Shown: piece after piece, positions 1 through 9,883 of the stretch | Position numbering within the stretch: position 1 is the first letter of the stretch | Layout: each line of letters begins with the position of its first letter | Source: Vibrio variabilis | GTDB lineage: Bacteria; Pseudomonadota; Gammaproteobacteria; Enterobacterales; Vibrionaceae | Direction of reading: 5' to 3' | NCBI RefSeq assembly: GCF_003263785.1 | Contig: NZ_JYJK01000012.1 | Coordinates: 62,001 to 126,000 of the forward strand | Length of the DNA: 64,000 bases | Made by a program: the position numbers and the translations under genes | The notes under the pieces: generated by a model | The model's database searches: none | The model's input: only the letters and a program-made list of their open reading frames with translations | Told to the model about the DNA's origin: nothing

Positions 1-27
1 TACAGAGAACAATCAACAGGAGGCTGA
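1..27 (+). CDS. mukE: 3' end of an upstream gene, probably mukE (partial)
   Basis: Frame 1 reads eight residues (YREQSTGG) and a TGA stop at 25-27, three bases before the mukB start. The mukB ribosome site AGGAGG (18-23) lies inside this tail. In gammaproteobacteria the order is mukF-mukE-mukB with tight coupling, so this is inferred to be the C-terminus of MukE, the winged-helix partner of MukB. The identity rests on context only, because eight residues cannot identify a family. Confidence 0.6.
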   Translation, partial: YREQSTGG

Positions 28-30
28 CGC

Positions 31-3000
31 ATGATTGAAAGAGGTAAGTATCAATCGATGACGATGGTCAACTGGAACGGCTTCTTTGCACGTACCTTTG
101 ACATCGACACACTAGTCACCACGCTTTCAGGTGGTAATGGTGCGGGTAAATCTACCACCATGGCCTCGTTCATTACGGCGCTGATTCCAGACCAAAGTCT
201 GCTGCACTTTAGAAACACGACGGAAGCGGGGAGCTCTCAAGCATCTCGCGACAAAGGTTTGTACGGTAAGCTGCAGCCGGGTACTTGTTACTCGGCTTTG
301 GATGTAGTGAACTCGCGTAACCAACGCGTTTTGTTCGTAGTTAAGCTACAACAAGTGGCGGGTCGTGATAAGAAAGTGGATATCAAGCCATTCATTGTTC
401 AGGGCTTGCCAAGTAACGTCAAACCAACCGATATTCTGATTGAAGCGGTATCGGATAACCACGCTCGCGTTCGTCCAATCAATGAAGTGAAAGACGCAGT
501 AAGCGCGATGGAAGGCGTGCACTTTAAGGCCTTCAACTCGATTGTTGACTACCACGCGCAGATGTTTGAGTTTGGTGTACTGCCGAAGAAACTGCGTAAC
601 AGCAGCGATCGCTCTAAGTTCTATCGCCTAATTGAAGCCTCGCTTTACGGTGGTATCTCAAGCGCGATTACTCGTTCACTTCGTGACTACCTATTGCCAC
701 AAAACGGCGGCGTGAAGAAAGCGTTCCAAGATATGGAATCTGCGCTGCGTGAAAACCGTTTAACGCTAGAAGCGATCAAAACCACCCAAGCAGACCGTGA
801 TCTGTTTAAGCACTTGATCACCGAGTCGACTAATTACGTAGCCGCGGACTACATGCGCCATGCTAACGAGCGCCGCAATAAGCTTGAAACCACGATGAAG
901 CTGCGTGGCGAGCTATTTGGGTCTCGTCAAACGCTTATCGCGCAAAACGAACTGCTTAACAAAGTTCAGCAAGAACTGACGCTGTTGGTTGAGAATGAAT
1001 CAGGCCTTGAGCAAGACCATCAAGCAGCGCAAGACCACTTGTTATTGGTACAAAACGCGCTTCGTCAGCAAGAAAAAATTGAACGCTACCAAGAAGATCT
1101 TGAAGAGCTAAACGAGCGTCTTGAAGAGCAGATGATGGTTGTCGAAGAAGCGAGTGAGCGTAAGCTTGCCGCTGAAGAGCAGGCAACATTTGCTGAAGAA
1201 GAGGTGGATAGCCTCAAGACTCAGCTCGCTGATTACCAGCAAGCGCTGGATGTTCAGCAGACCCGTGCTCTTCAATATCAACAAGCGGTACAAGCTCTTG
1301 AAAAAGCGCGCAAATTGCTAGACGACGAATCATTGGATCAAGATGGCGCAGCTGAAACGCTGAGCCAACTAAAATCGCAAGAATCACAAAGTACGACTGA
1401 GCTTCTTGAACTGAAACATCGCCTTGACATGTCATCGGCCGCGGCGCAGCAGTTTGAACAAGCGCTGTCGCTGGTCAAGCAGATCGCGGGTGATGTAGAG
1501 CGCAATGAAGCGAGTCAAGTTGCGAAAGCAGTGATCAAGCAGGCGGATGAGCATCGTCAGCGACTGAAAAACGAATCTCAGCTTCGCGCTCAATATCGTG
1601 AACTTGAGAAAAACATTGAGCGCCAGCAGCAAGCGCAGAAGCTTGCAAATGATCTAGGTGAGGCTGGTATCCGTGTGGATAGCGAAGCGGATCTAGAAAT
1701 GGAAGCGGAGAGCCAACGCGAACGCGTACTTGAGTGCGAGCAGCAGTTGGAAGCTCTTCGTGAAGCATCTGGCGAAATCAAACAGCGCGAACAAGAGTTT
1801 GTGTCTGAGATCAGCAAGCTAGAGAGCTACGCGCCGAAGTGGATCAAATCCTTTAATGCATTGGAAGATCTTCGTGAGCAAAGCGGCATGGAGCTGGTGG
1901 ATCGCGCAGACGTTATTAGTTCAATGCAAGCCACCAATGACAATGAGCGTAAGACCTCTTTTGAGCGCGACTCGCTGGCAAAACGCCGTGAAGAGCTTGA
2001 GCTTGAGATTGAGCGCCTTGCCTCTCCGGGTGGTTCAAACGATCCGCGCTTGAAAGGGCTTGCAGATACGCTTGGCGGCGTTCTCCTATCTGAGATTTAT
2101 GATGATATCACCATCGATGATGCCCCTTACTTTAGTGCAATGTACGGTCCAGCTCGTCATGCGATCGTAGTATCAAACCTAGACGGCATCAAAGAAAAGC
2201 TAGTTGAGCTTGATGATTGTCCGGAAGATCTTTACATCATTGAAGGCGACATCGATGCCTTTGATGACAGCTCATTCGATGCCGATGAACTTGATGGCGC
2301 GGTCTGTGTTCAGCTTAATGACCGTCAGTTGCGTTACTCGCGCTTCCCTAAGATCCCTCTGTTTGGTCGCGCAGCACGTGAACAGCGTTTAGAGCTGCTT
2401 CGTGAGCAACGTGAAGAAACCGTAGAAAAGCACGCAAAAGCGGCGTTTGATGCACAAAAGCTGCAGCGCTTATACCAAGCGTTCAATGCGTTCGCGGCAG
2501 AGCACATGCAGCTGGCGTTTGAAGCCGACCCTGAAGTGGAACTAGCACGCCTGCGCGAACTTCGCAGTCAGGTAGCGCGCGAGCTAAATGACAATAAACA
2601 ACGTGAACAGCAAGCGAGTGCGCAGCTATCGAAATCTAAGCAGTGCGTGACCCTGCTGGATCGTCTATCTATCAGCGCCAACGTACTCTTCGATGAAACT
2701 CTAGTAGAGCGTCATCAAGAGCTTCAGTCTCAAATTGAAGATCTCAACGGTGCGAAGAGCTACATTCAGCAGCACGGTGCGGCGGCAGAAAAACTGGCGG
2801 CAGTAGTCAATGTACTGGACAGCGATCCAGAGCAATTTGATGCGCTGACGAGCCAATATCAAAATGCTGATAAAGCACTGCAAACGCTAAAGACGCAGAT
2901 CTTTGCCGTTGCGGATCTTGCTGAGCGTCGTCCTTACTTTGCTTATGCCGACTCAATGGACATGCTTAACCAAAGCAGTGAATTGAGCGAGCAGCTCAAA

Positions 3001-4479
3001 GAGAAACTGGTGCAAGCGGAAGCGACCCGTGCACGACTACGTGAAGGGTTAAAGCAGGTTCAAGAGCAAGCGAACCAGTACAACCAAGTATTGGCGTCAC
3101 TGAAGAGCTCGCACCAAGCTAAGCTAGAGACAGTTCAAGAATTCAAGGCCGAGCTTCAAGAGTATGGCATCGTTCCTGATGAGTCAGCACTAGAGCGTGC
3201 AGAAAAGCGTCGTGATGAGCTACACCTAGCACTGCAAACCTCTCGTACACGTAAGTCTGAATACGAGAAGACGATGACGTCGACAGAGCTTGAAATGAAA
3301 GGTCTGGCGAAGCGTCTTAAGAAGGTTCAGAAAGAATACATTGAGCTGCGCACCTATGTGGTTGCGGCGAAAGCCGGTTGGTGTAGCGTACTTCGTCTGG
3401 CGAAAGCGAACGATGTTGAGCGTCGCCTGCACAAGCGCGAATTGGCCTACATGAGCGCGGGCGAACTTCGCTCTATGTCGGATAAGTCTTTGGGTGCATT
3501 GCGTCTTGCTGTGGCGGATAACGAAGATCTTCGTGACTCGCTACGTCAGTCGGAAGATACCTCGAAGCCAGAGCGTAAGGTTCTATTCTACATCGCTGTT
3601 TACCAGCACCTTCGTGAGCGTATCCGTCAAGACATCATCCGTACGGACGATCCAGTAGAAGCGATTGAAGAGATGGAAGTGGAGCTAGCGCGTCTGACCG
3701 AAGAGCTCACTCAACGTGAAAACCGTCTTGCGATCAGCTCAGAGTCGGTGTCAAGCATCATCAAGAAGACGATTCAGCGTGAGCAAAACCGTATTCGTAT
3801 GCTTAACCAAGGCCTGTCGAATATTCACTTTGGTCAGGTTAAGGGCGTTCGTCTGAATGTGAAGATCCGTGAAAGTCATGAGCAGTTGCTGGTGGCGTTA
3901 ACGGGTGACCATAAAGATCTGTTTGAGACCTCGCGTTATACCTTCTCGGAAGCGATGGCGAAGCTATTCCAACGCGTCAATCCGCATATCGATATGGGTC
4001 AGCGCTCGCCACAAGTATTGGGTGAAGAGCTGCTAGATTACCGTAACTACTTAGAGCTAAGCGTCGAAGTAAATCGTGGCTCTGATGGTTGGCTGCAAGC
4101 AGAATCTGGCGCGCTATCGACAGGTGAAGCGATCGGTACCGGTCAGTCAATTCTATTGATGGTGGTACAAAGCTGGGAAGAAGAGTCTCGCCGTCTGCGT
4201 AGCAAAGACATTCTGCCATGTCGTTTACTGTTCCTCGATGAGGCTGCGCGTCTTGATGCGAAGTCTATTGCGACCTTGTTTGAGCTGTGTGACCGTCAGG
4301 GTATGCAGCTATTGATTGCAGCACCAGAAAACATCAGCCCAGAAAAAGGCACCACCTATAAGCTTGTGCGCAAAGTCTTTAAGGATCACGAGCATGTACA
4401 TGTCGTGGGCCTGCGTGGCTTTGGTGAGAACAAACGATTAGAGGATGCTGAACAGCTCGTTGAACAAGCAACGGTTTAG
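31..4479 (+). CDS. mukB: Chromosome partition protein MukB (SMC-like condensin)
   Basis: MukB is the ATPase of the MukBEF condensin, which compacts and segregates the chromosome. The 1482-residue product matches the length of E. coli MukB (about 1486). The N-terminal head has Walker A GGNGAGKST at residues 34-42. Two long coiled-coil arms rich in E, Q and R flank a central hinge around residues 640-780, with the motif SEIYDDITIDDAPYFSA. The C-terminal head has the ABC signature LSTGEAIGTG near 1362 and Walker B LLFLDEAARL near 1400. The ATG follows AGGAGG by 7 bases and couples to the upstream stop. The frame is uninterrupted over 4.4 kb, in contrast with many shorter genes in the window. Confidence 0.98.
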   Translation: MIERGKYQSMTMVNWNGFFARTFDIDTLVTTLSGGNGAGKSTTMASFITALIPDQSLLHFRNTTEAGSSQASRDKGLYGKLQPGTCYSALDVVNSRNQRVLFVVKLQQVAGRDKKVDIKPFIVQGLPSNVKPTDILIEAVSDNHARVRPINEVKDAVSAMEGVHFKAFNSIVDYHAQMFEFGVLPKKLRNSSDRSKFYRLIEASLYGGISSAITRSLRDYLLPQNGGVKKAFQDMESALRENRLTLEAIKTTQADRDLFKHLITESTNYVAADYMRHANERRNKLETTMKLRGELFGSRQTLIAQNELLNKVQQELTLLVENESGLEQDHQAAQDHLLLVQNALRQQEKIERYQEDLEELNERLEEQMMVVEEASERKLAAEEQATFAEEEVDSLKTQLADYQQALDVQQTRALQYQQAVQALEKARKLLDDESLDQDGAAETLSQLKSQESQSTTELLELKHRLDMSSAAAQQFEQALSLVKQIAGDVERNEASQVAKAVIKQADEHRQRLKNESQLRAQYRELEKNIERQQQAQKLANDLGEAGIRVDSEADLEMEAESQRERVLECEQQLEALREASGEIKQREQEFVSEISKLESYAPKWIKSFNALEDLREQSGMELVDRADVISSMQATNDNERKTSFERDSLAKRREELELEIERLASPGGSNDPRLKGLADTLGGVLLSEIYDDITIDDAPYFSAMYGPARHAIVVSNLDGIKEKLVELDDCPEDLYIIEGDIDAFDDSSFDADELDGAVCVQLNDRQLRYSRFPKIPLFGRAAREQRLELLREQREETVEKHAKAAFDAQKLQRLYQAFNAFAAEHMQLAFEADPEVELARLRELRSQVARELNDNKQREQQASAQLSKSKQCVTLLDRLSISANVLFDETLVERHQELQSQIEDLNGAKSYIQQHGAAAEKLAAVVNVLDSDPEQFDALTSQYQNADKALQTLKTQIFAVADLAERRPYFAYADSMDMLNQSSELSEQLKEKLVQAEATRARLREGLKQVQEQANQYNQVLASLKSSHQAKLETVQEFKAELQEYGIVPDESALERAEKRRDELHLALQTSRTRKSEYEKTMTSTELEMKGLAKRLKKVQKEYIELRTYVVAAKAGWCSVLRLAKANDVERRLHKRELAYMSAGELRSMSDKSLGALRLAVADNEDLRDSLRQSEDTSKPERKVLFYIAVYQHLRERIRQDIIRTDDPVEAIEEMEVELARLTEELTQRENRLAISSESVSSIIKKTIQREQNRIRMLNQGLSNIHFGQVKGVRLNVKIRESHEQLLVALTGDHKDLFETSRYTFSEAMAKLFQRVNPHIDMGQRSPQVLGEELLDYRNYLELSVEVNRGSDGWLQAESGALSTGEAIGTGQSILLMVVQSWEEESRRLRSKDILPCRLLFLDEAARLDAKSIATLFELCDRQGMQLLIAAPENISPEKGTTYKLVRKVFKDHEHVHVVGLRGFGENKRLEDAEQLVEQATV

Positions 4480-4504
4480 TTCACAAATCCTAGGTTATTA
4501 AGCA

Positions 4505-4540
4505 AAATCCGATATTGGTTGCCAATATCGGATTTTTTGT
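4505..4540 (+). terminator. Rho-independent terminator of mukB
   Basis: The arms AAATCCGATATTGG and CCAATATCGGATTT flank a 3-base loop and run into TTTTTTG. The hairpin starts 25 bases after the mukB stop. Confidence 0.9.
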
Positions 4541-4594
4541 TGCTGATAAACGAAATGATATCGGGGGAGGGAGTACTTTATTAAGTATGAGCGG

Positions 4595-4771
4595 TTAAGA
4601 CGCTTCATTTTCTAATTTATTCAAAAGGTCACCTTTGACTATCTCTAGCGCCTCTAATGCCACTTTCGGGTCGATTTCGTTACTTTCTAGCAGGAAGATT
4701 AAGTCAACCGCGAGTTTTATTTCTTCCGGTGCGCCATCCAAGCCTGTTTTATTGCCCGTTTCATTCGACAT
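4595..4771 (-). CDS. ybaM: YbaM family small protein (DUF2496)
   Basis: This 58-residue acidic protein (MSNETGNKTGLDGAPEEIKL...) shares the APxxxKLAVDLIxLLExNxI core of E. coli YbaM, a DUF2496 protein of unknown function. The start at 4771 is chosen because its ATG overlaps the priC stop (TAATG), the family begins about there, and E. coli also has ybaM directly downstream of priC. An upstream in-frame ATG at 4831 would add 20 residues inside priC and is unlikely. It is probably translationally coupled to priC. Confidence 0.85.
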   Translation of the reverse strand: MSNETGNKTGLDGAPEEIKLAVDLIFLLESNEIDPKVALEALEIVKGDLLNKLENEAS

Positions 4772-5274
4772 TAGATAAATTTCATCCTTTGATTGATCGT
4801 GTATTGAATTTGGTTCATGGCGCTCCTGCACCGCTGCAATCTTTGCTCCGTCTCAATGAGTGCTTGCTCATCATGCTGGTTTTGTTCTTTGTCGCGAACT
4901 AACTGACAGAGCTTTTGCTCCCAGAACTTGTGCTGAGCAAGTGACGCCTTAAGTTCTGCCAATGATTTTTGCTGAACCGAATCTTGTTTATTACTGGGAA
5001 TTGTTGCGAGTACTCTCTCTAGCGCTTCCAATTTGCATGAAAACTTATCAACGAGTGTTTCAGACGTACTTTGGCTTGCTGATTGCTGACTGAGCGTAAC
5101 GATTTTGTTTAGCAAGGACTCGGTTTCAAGGACACAAGGTAGGATACGAAAACCACTCGATTGAAACAGATGCTCATCAAACAGTCGTACTTTTACCTGC
5201 TTATTTGATTCATCAAACGCTTTGGCTTTGTGTTTTAGTGACTGTAATCGTGACTTGAGCTGTTCGAGTTTCAT
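4771..5274 (-). CDS. priC: Primosomal replication protein PriC
   Basis: PriC helps reload the DnaB helicase on collapsed replication forks, working with Rep or directly on SSB-coated DNA. The 167-residue product is all-helical in appearance and basic. It starts MKLEQLKSRLQSLKHKAKAFD and ends in a basic segment around RLQRCRSAMNQIQYTINQR, as PriC proteins do. The sequence family is weakly conserved, so adjacency to ybaM, as in E. coli, is important support. The gene ends in a TAATG overlap with ybaM. A TSUP transporter gene lies upstream on the same strand with a 25-base gap. Confidence 0.8.
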   Translation of the reverse strand: MKLEQLKSRLQSLKHKAKAFDESNKQVKVRLFDEHLFQSSGFRILPCVLETESLLNKIVTLSQQSASQSTSETLVDKFSCKLEALERVLATIPSNKQDSVQQKSLAELKASLAQHKFWEQKLCQLVRDKEQNQHDEQALIETEQRLQRCRSAMNQIQYTINQRMKFI

Positions 5275-5299
5275 CCGCTATATACTTTAATGCCGTGAC

Positions 5300-6070
5300 C
5301 TATAGCCATGCGTCATAGGCAAGCTTGATGGCTAGGATACTCACTACTGTGACAAAAATAGGCCTAATAAACTTAGCACCGAATCGAATCGCTGAGTGGG
5401 CACCAATATACGCCCCAGCCATTAAACAAATGCCCATCGTCAGACCTAGCACCCAGTTAATATGGCCAAGCACCGCGAAGGTGACAAGAGACGTAAAGTT
5501 ACTGGTGAAGTTCATCGCTTTGGATAGACCAGAAGCAAACAAAATGTTTAGGCGGTATAGAGCCATCGAACTTACTGTCCAAAACGCCCCGGTGCCTGGG
5601 CCTGCTACTCCGTCGTAAAACCCAAGTGATAACCCTTGAAGATACTGCTTGCGGTTGAATTTAGGACAGCCAACGTTAACTTTACTGTGCTCTCCTTGAG
5701 GAGAGCGGTGGAATACAGTGTAAAGCGCCGCTGCGAGTATCACCAGCGGTAGCACTTTTTCCAGCCACTCAGTGCTGATCATATCGACAACGAGTGTGCC
5801 GAGTGTGGCGCCAATTAATGTTGCTACGAAAGCTCGACGCCAACATTCAGGCTTAAACAGTCTTTTTCGGTAATAGGTAAAGGCCGCCGTTGACGAGGCA
5901 AAGGTTGCAGCAAGTTTGTTGGTGCCAAGAGCAATGTGAGGAGGAAGTCCTAATGACAGTAATGCGGGTACGGTCAACATACCACCACCACCGGCGACAG
6001 CATCAATAAAGCCCGCAGCAAAAGCCACGATAGCCAAGATAACCAACATACTTGGTTCGATAAATTCCAT
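5300..6070 (-). CDS. TSUP/TauE-SafE family membrane exporter (YfcA-like)
   Basis: This 256-residue inner-membrane protein has about eight hydrophobic segments. Its N-terminal repeat, AFAAGFIDAVAGGGGMLTVPALL (residues 18-40), is typical of the sulfite/sulfonate exporter family PF01925, and the second repeat has GLSLGFYDGVAGPGTGAFW near residues 150-168. The closest E. coli relative by motif is YfcA. The family is thought to move sulfur-containing or organic anions, and the substrate here cannot be told. It lies between dinG and priC on the same strand. Confidence 0.85.
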   Translation of the reverse strand: MEFIEPSMLVILAIVAFAAGFIDAVAGGGGMLTVPALLSLGLPPHIALGTNKLAATFASSTAAFTYYRKRLFKPECWRRAFVATLIGATLGTLVVDMISTEWLEKVLPLVILAAALYTVFHRSPQGEHSKVNVGCPKFNRKQYLQGLSLGFYDGVAGPGTGAFWTVSSMALYRLNILFASGLSKAMNFTSNFTSLVTFAVLGHINWVLGLTMGICLMAGAYIGAHSAIRFGAKFIRPIFVTVVSILAIKLAYDAWL

Positions 6071-6085
6071 CGAGACGATTGACCC

Positions 6086-8160
6086 TTAGTATTCTATTGT
6101 TCTTTTAAATGGGGGTAGGGAATCAAGCAAAGATTTGCCATACCTTTTAGTGACGATTCGCCTATCCAGAATATAGAGGGTGCCACAGTCCCTTTCTTTC
6201 CTCAGCAAACGGCCAGCCGATTGTATCAGCTTTTTACTGGCTTCTGGAACTGTAATCTGGAGAAATGCATTGCCGCCTTTACTCTCGATGTATTCCGCGT
6301 GTGCTTGCTCAATCGGCGAGGTTGGTACACCGAAAGGAATTTTGGTGATGACGAGGTTTTCTAACAGTTCGCCCGGTAAATCCAATCCTTCTGAAAAACT
6401 TCCGGTGCCAAAAAGAACGCTGGTTTTGCCACCTTGAGTCAGGGTTTTATGTTTATTTAGGATTTCTGAGCGTGATTTTTCCCCTTGGATTTGCAAATGC
6501 CAGCCTTTGAGCGCAAATTTTGTCCTTAGCTCATCGGCTACCTTATTCATTTGCCAATAGGAAGAGAAAAGAACCAGGTTACTTTTATTCGGTTCGATAA
6601 TGGTTGGAATTTTCTCAATAAGCTCATCAGTAAACTGAGGGGCTTGTGGCTCGTTTTTCATTTTTGGCACTATTAATTCGGCTTGTTCTGCGTAATTAAA
6701 CGGTGAAGCGAGTGCCAAGAACTGCACACCATCGTCCTCTTTTTGGCTAATACCAGCTTGGTGACAGAAAAAGGAGAAAGAGTTGAGCGCGCGCATCGTT
6801 GCTGAAACGAGTACGGCACCGACACAACGTGACCAAAGTTGCTGATCTAACTGCCAGCCTACTTCTAGGGGGCGACACTGACCAAGTGGTCGCCTTCACG
6901 TTCTTTGCTTTTCTCAATCCATCTAGCAAGAGGTGCACCTTTCTCTTTCTGCGGTTCTGCCATTAAGCGCCAAACGGCGGCGAGATTGTCGAATCTTTGG
7001 ATATAAAAGCCGAGTTCCGCCAAAGCAGGCTCAGCAATTTTGGCACCGATTTCACCGTCCTTTAATCGTTCAGATATAAGGTCTGCAATCTTTGCCGACG
7101 CTTGAGCGCCCTTCTGTGAATATTGCTTGAGCACTTTTGCTTGCTCTTCTAGCCAGGAAGGAAGCTCTCCGTTTTCAAATCGACAGCTATCCTCTTCAAA
7201 GGCGAGACCAGTACAATAAGTGTTTACCTCTCCAAGCAGTGGTATTAACTGCGGGATAGCGTCTTGTAGCTCGTTTCTAAAACGGGCAACACGCTTTTCG
7301 TCGGCTAAGCCTGAAAACTTGCTTGCTGATTGGTTCAATCTTTCTAGCCAGCTACCGGCGCCTTTTAGTGTGGCAGAAGCTGAAGCGTGGTCTCTCGCGA
7401 CATGAGGAAGGTGATGCGCCTCATCGAAAATAAAGATGGTATTTTCTGGCTCAGGAAGAATGACGCCACCGCCAAGGTCGGCGTCTGCCATCACTAAGCT
7501 GTGATTAGCAATAATGACGTCGTTTTTATCCAGCTCCGAACGTGCCTTGGAAAATGGGCAGCTGCGGTGAGCGGGAAGGCTGTTATTGCAGCTGTGCTTT
7601 TCGCTGACAATGGTTTGCCAAATAGCGTCATCGATTGGCTTTGGCCAAGAGTCTCTGTCTCCATCCCATTTTCCTTGCGCCAATTTCTCGTACATCAGCT
7701 GCAATTGAGCGATATCCGAAGCTTTGGGCTTGGTTTCAAACATCGCCATTTGCCCGCCGTCTGCACCGCAAGCAACTGCTAGCTTTTCTGTACAGCAGTA
7801 ACGCTGTCTGCCTTTGGCAATAATAAAGGAGAAGTTCTGGTCGGTGATTCGTCGAAACAGCGGTAAATCTTTGTTCAGCAGCTGTTCTTGAAGCGCTACG
7901 GTCGCGGTAGAAATGACGACTTTGCGATTGTTTTGTACTGCAACAGGAATGGTTGCCATCAGATAAGAAAGACTTTTGCCAATTCCTGTTCCTGCTTCTG
8001 CCACGATCATGCGTGTCGACTTGTGATATTGGCCACATAGAGTTTTAGCAATCTCTGAAACAAGGTAGTTCTGGGCACGCCTAGGAACAAAGTTATCCAG
8101 TTGGGTTTGTAGATTTTGATAACTCTGGCGAATGGATTTTTGGATTTTACTGGTCAGCAT
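6086..8160 (-). CDS. dinG: ATP-dependent DNA helicase DinG (frameshift in assembly)
   Basis: DinG is a superfamily 2 5'-3' Fe-S helicase that unwinds D-loops, R-loops and forks. The reconstructed length is 691 residues (E. coli 716). Visible are Walker A EAGTGIGKS (55-63), RYCC and SCNN...SCPF cysteines in the Fe-S region, DEAH box FDEAHHLP, and in the C-terminal half FGTGSFSEGLDLPG and QSAGRLLR (motif VI). The frame breaks in a C5 run at 6868-6872. One added C joins DHLVSVAP to LEVGWQLDQQLW and continues to the stop. The start is the ATG at 8160, preceded by TAGGG; an upstream ATG at 8235 has no ribosome site and adds a non-conserved hydrophobic stretch. Confidence 0.93.
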
Positions 8161-8248
8161 GATGAGCCCTACAAAAACGAGCGAGGAGTGTACCACACTT
8201 ACAGGTGTGAAAAATATCAGCAAATAGGCGCACATTTACAGCTGTTAT

Positions 8249-8264
8249 TTAGATCAAAATCACA
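8249..8264. promoter_or_regulatory. Candidate CRP site upstream of porin
   Basis: TTAGA-TCAAAA-TCACA matches the CRP consensus TGTGA-N6-TCACA at 8 of 10 positions. In V. cholerae ompT is known to need CRP. The site lies about 270 bases upstream of the candidate porin -35, so direct action is uncertain. Confidence 0.35.
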
Positions 8265-8530
8265 AAATCTGAGTGAACTTTCACGTAAGAGGATATTTTT
8301 TAATTTGTAAAAAATATAAAACTCCAAAAAATATATTTCGCCAGTTTTTTATTCTTAATTCCGATTGTTTTTTGTGTTTGTCTTGGTGTTTTGTGTAAGT
8401 TTGCGCTTGAAAAAGGATTGTGTGGTTACAATTGAATGCTGTTCAAAAAACTTGCACTCCGTCACGTGGTCTTTCCTAAGTTTATGAAATTTAAAGATTT
8501 ATATAATTTTGATTTTTTCTTTTAGAGTGT

Positions 8531-8559
8531 TTGACAAGTCCTTATAACTTTTGCATTCT
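8531..8559 (+). promoter_or_regulatory. Candidate sigma-70 promoter of the porin gene
   Basis: A perfect -35 TTGACA (8531-8536) is followed after 17 bases by CATTCT (8554-8559), a weak -10. This would give a 5' leader of about 130 bases. Confidence 0.5.
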
Positions 8560-8694
8560 TGGTTCCGAGATTTAAAGACGCTAAGTCACCCAAAGGACAA
8601 AAGGTTGTCGTTCTTATGGAAGATTTAGACGTCACATATATTAAAAAAGGGAACCGAAAAGGAATTCCCATCTAAGAAAAGGCAGTGGATTATC

Positions 8695-9708
8695 ATGAAA
8701 AAAACTCTAGTAGCTTTAGCTGTACTAGCAGCGGGTTCTGCGCAAGCAGGTATCGAACTTTATAACCAAGACAAAGTAACTGTTAGCATGACAGGTGACG
8801 TTGAGGTTGTTTACCTAAAAGACAAAGCAGAAGGTGCTGAATTCCAACAAGACATTCAAGATGCGGACTTCGGTTTTGACACTCGTTACGCAGTAAACGA
8901 CGATCTACAAATCGGCGCATACTGGGAGTTCTCTGGTGACGGCGGTCAAGCTGACACTGGTGACGTTTACATGGCGTTCTACTCTCAAACTGTGGGTTCT
9001 ATCAAGTTCGGTAAAACTGCAACAGCTCTTGATGATGCAGGTATCGGCGGCGACTACCAGTTCGGCATCAACTCTTTCTTCAACAACGGTACTCCATTCT
9101 CTGGTGACGAAGCAGTTCGCTACGACATCGACAAAGGCACTTTCTACGGTACTGTTGCATTCCTACAAGACAAGAACGGTAACAACGACCTAGGTGAAGA
9201 CGGTACTTACTTCGATGCTAAACTAGGTGCACGTGTTGCTGATTTTGACTTCACTGGTTTCGTGGGTAAAGCTAAGTTCAAAGGCACTACGTCTACAACT
9301 ACTCAAAAAGCTGACCTAACTACTGGTGAGATTGTTAACACTACAGTAACTACTCCATTTGACGCTGACGAAACTCTATACGCTCTAGAAGCTCGTTACG
9401 CTGGTGTTGAGAACCTAAACCTAGCAGCTGGTTACTACTCACTAGACGGTGACGCGAATGAAGCTGGTGTAGATGTTAAGACTAACACATTCGGTCTATC
9501 TGCAGACTACACATTCAACGCAGTAACTGTAGGCGCTGGTTACAGCCGCTCTTCTTCAGACCTAGCTAACACTGATGACGTAAACAACTGGTACCTAAAC
9601 GCAGCTTACTCTCTAGCTCCTTCAACTAAAGCATACGCGGAAGTTGGTGGCGACGATGCTGACAACAGCCAAACTGGTATCGCTATCGGTCTTAAAGCTG
9701 AATTCTAA
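8695..9708 (+). CDS. ompT: General outer-membrane porin (OmpT-type by position)
   Basis: This 337-residue porin forms a diffusion channel in the outer membrane. It has a cleavable signal peptide (MKKTLVALAVLAAGSAQA, cut after residue 18), alternating beta-strand pattern, an acidic loop (DKAEGAEFQQD), the strand motif VGSIKFGKTATAL, and a C-terminal phenylalanine (GLKAEF). The sequence fits the Gram-negative porin family. The symbol is based on synteny: in V. cholerae ompT sits between dinG and a DUF2057 gene, as here. Codon choice (CTA Leu, GGT Gly, AAC Asn) indicates high expression. The gene ends in a strong terminator. Confidence 0.85.
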   Translation: MKKTLVALAVLAAGSAQAGIELYNQDKVTVSMTGDVEVVYLKDKAEGAEFQQDIQDADFGFDTRYAVNDDLQIGAYWEFSGDGGQADTGDVYMAFYSQTVGSIKFGKTATALDDAGIGGDYQFGINSFFNNGTPFSGDEAVRYDIDKGTFYGTVAFLQDKNGNNDLGEDGTYFDAKLGARVADFDFTGFVGKAKFKGTTSTTTQKADLTTGEIVNTTVTTPFDADETLYALEARYAGVENLNLAAGYYSLDGDANEAGVDVKTNTFGLSADYTFNAVTVGAGYSRSSSDLANTDDVNNWYLNAAYSLAPSTKAYAEVGGDDADNSQTGIAIGLKAEF

Positions 9709-9731
9709 TCTAGCTTTAATATAGATACTCT

Positions 9732-9757
9732 AAGCCACCCACCCGGGTGGCTTTTTT
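9732..9757 (+). terminator. Rho-independent terminator of porin gene
   Basis: AGCCACCC and GGGTGGCT pair around a 4-base loop, followed by TTTTTT. Confidence 0.92.
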
Positions 9758-9883
9758 GATCGACGAATCAAATTATGTCTCAATAAAGCTAAAAAAAGCT
9801 TTTGTTAGCCCAATGCTGTGGCATGATTGAGTGCGTACCGAGTGTTTATAGGTTTAAAGGCCTAATTAAGGAGAGTTAATAAC

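Larger units (their letters stand above)
8161..8694. other. Intergenic control region between dinG and the porin gene
   Basis: This AT-rich 534-base region separates the divergent dinG and porin starts. It holds a CRP-like half-palindrome near 8249 and a sigma-70-like promoter near 8531, listed separately. I found no open frame or stable RNA fold that I could support. The length fits a highly regulated outer-membrane porin. Confidence 0.6.

Noticed and set aside
8400..8480. Second CRP site near TGTGTGGTTACAAT
   Set aside because: Only one half-site is near consensus and the spacing is wrong.
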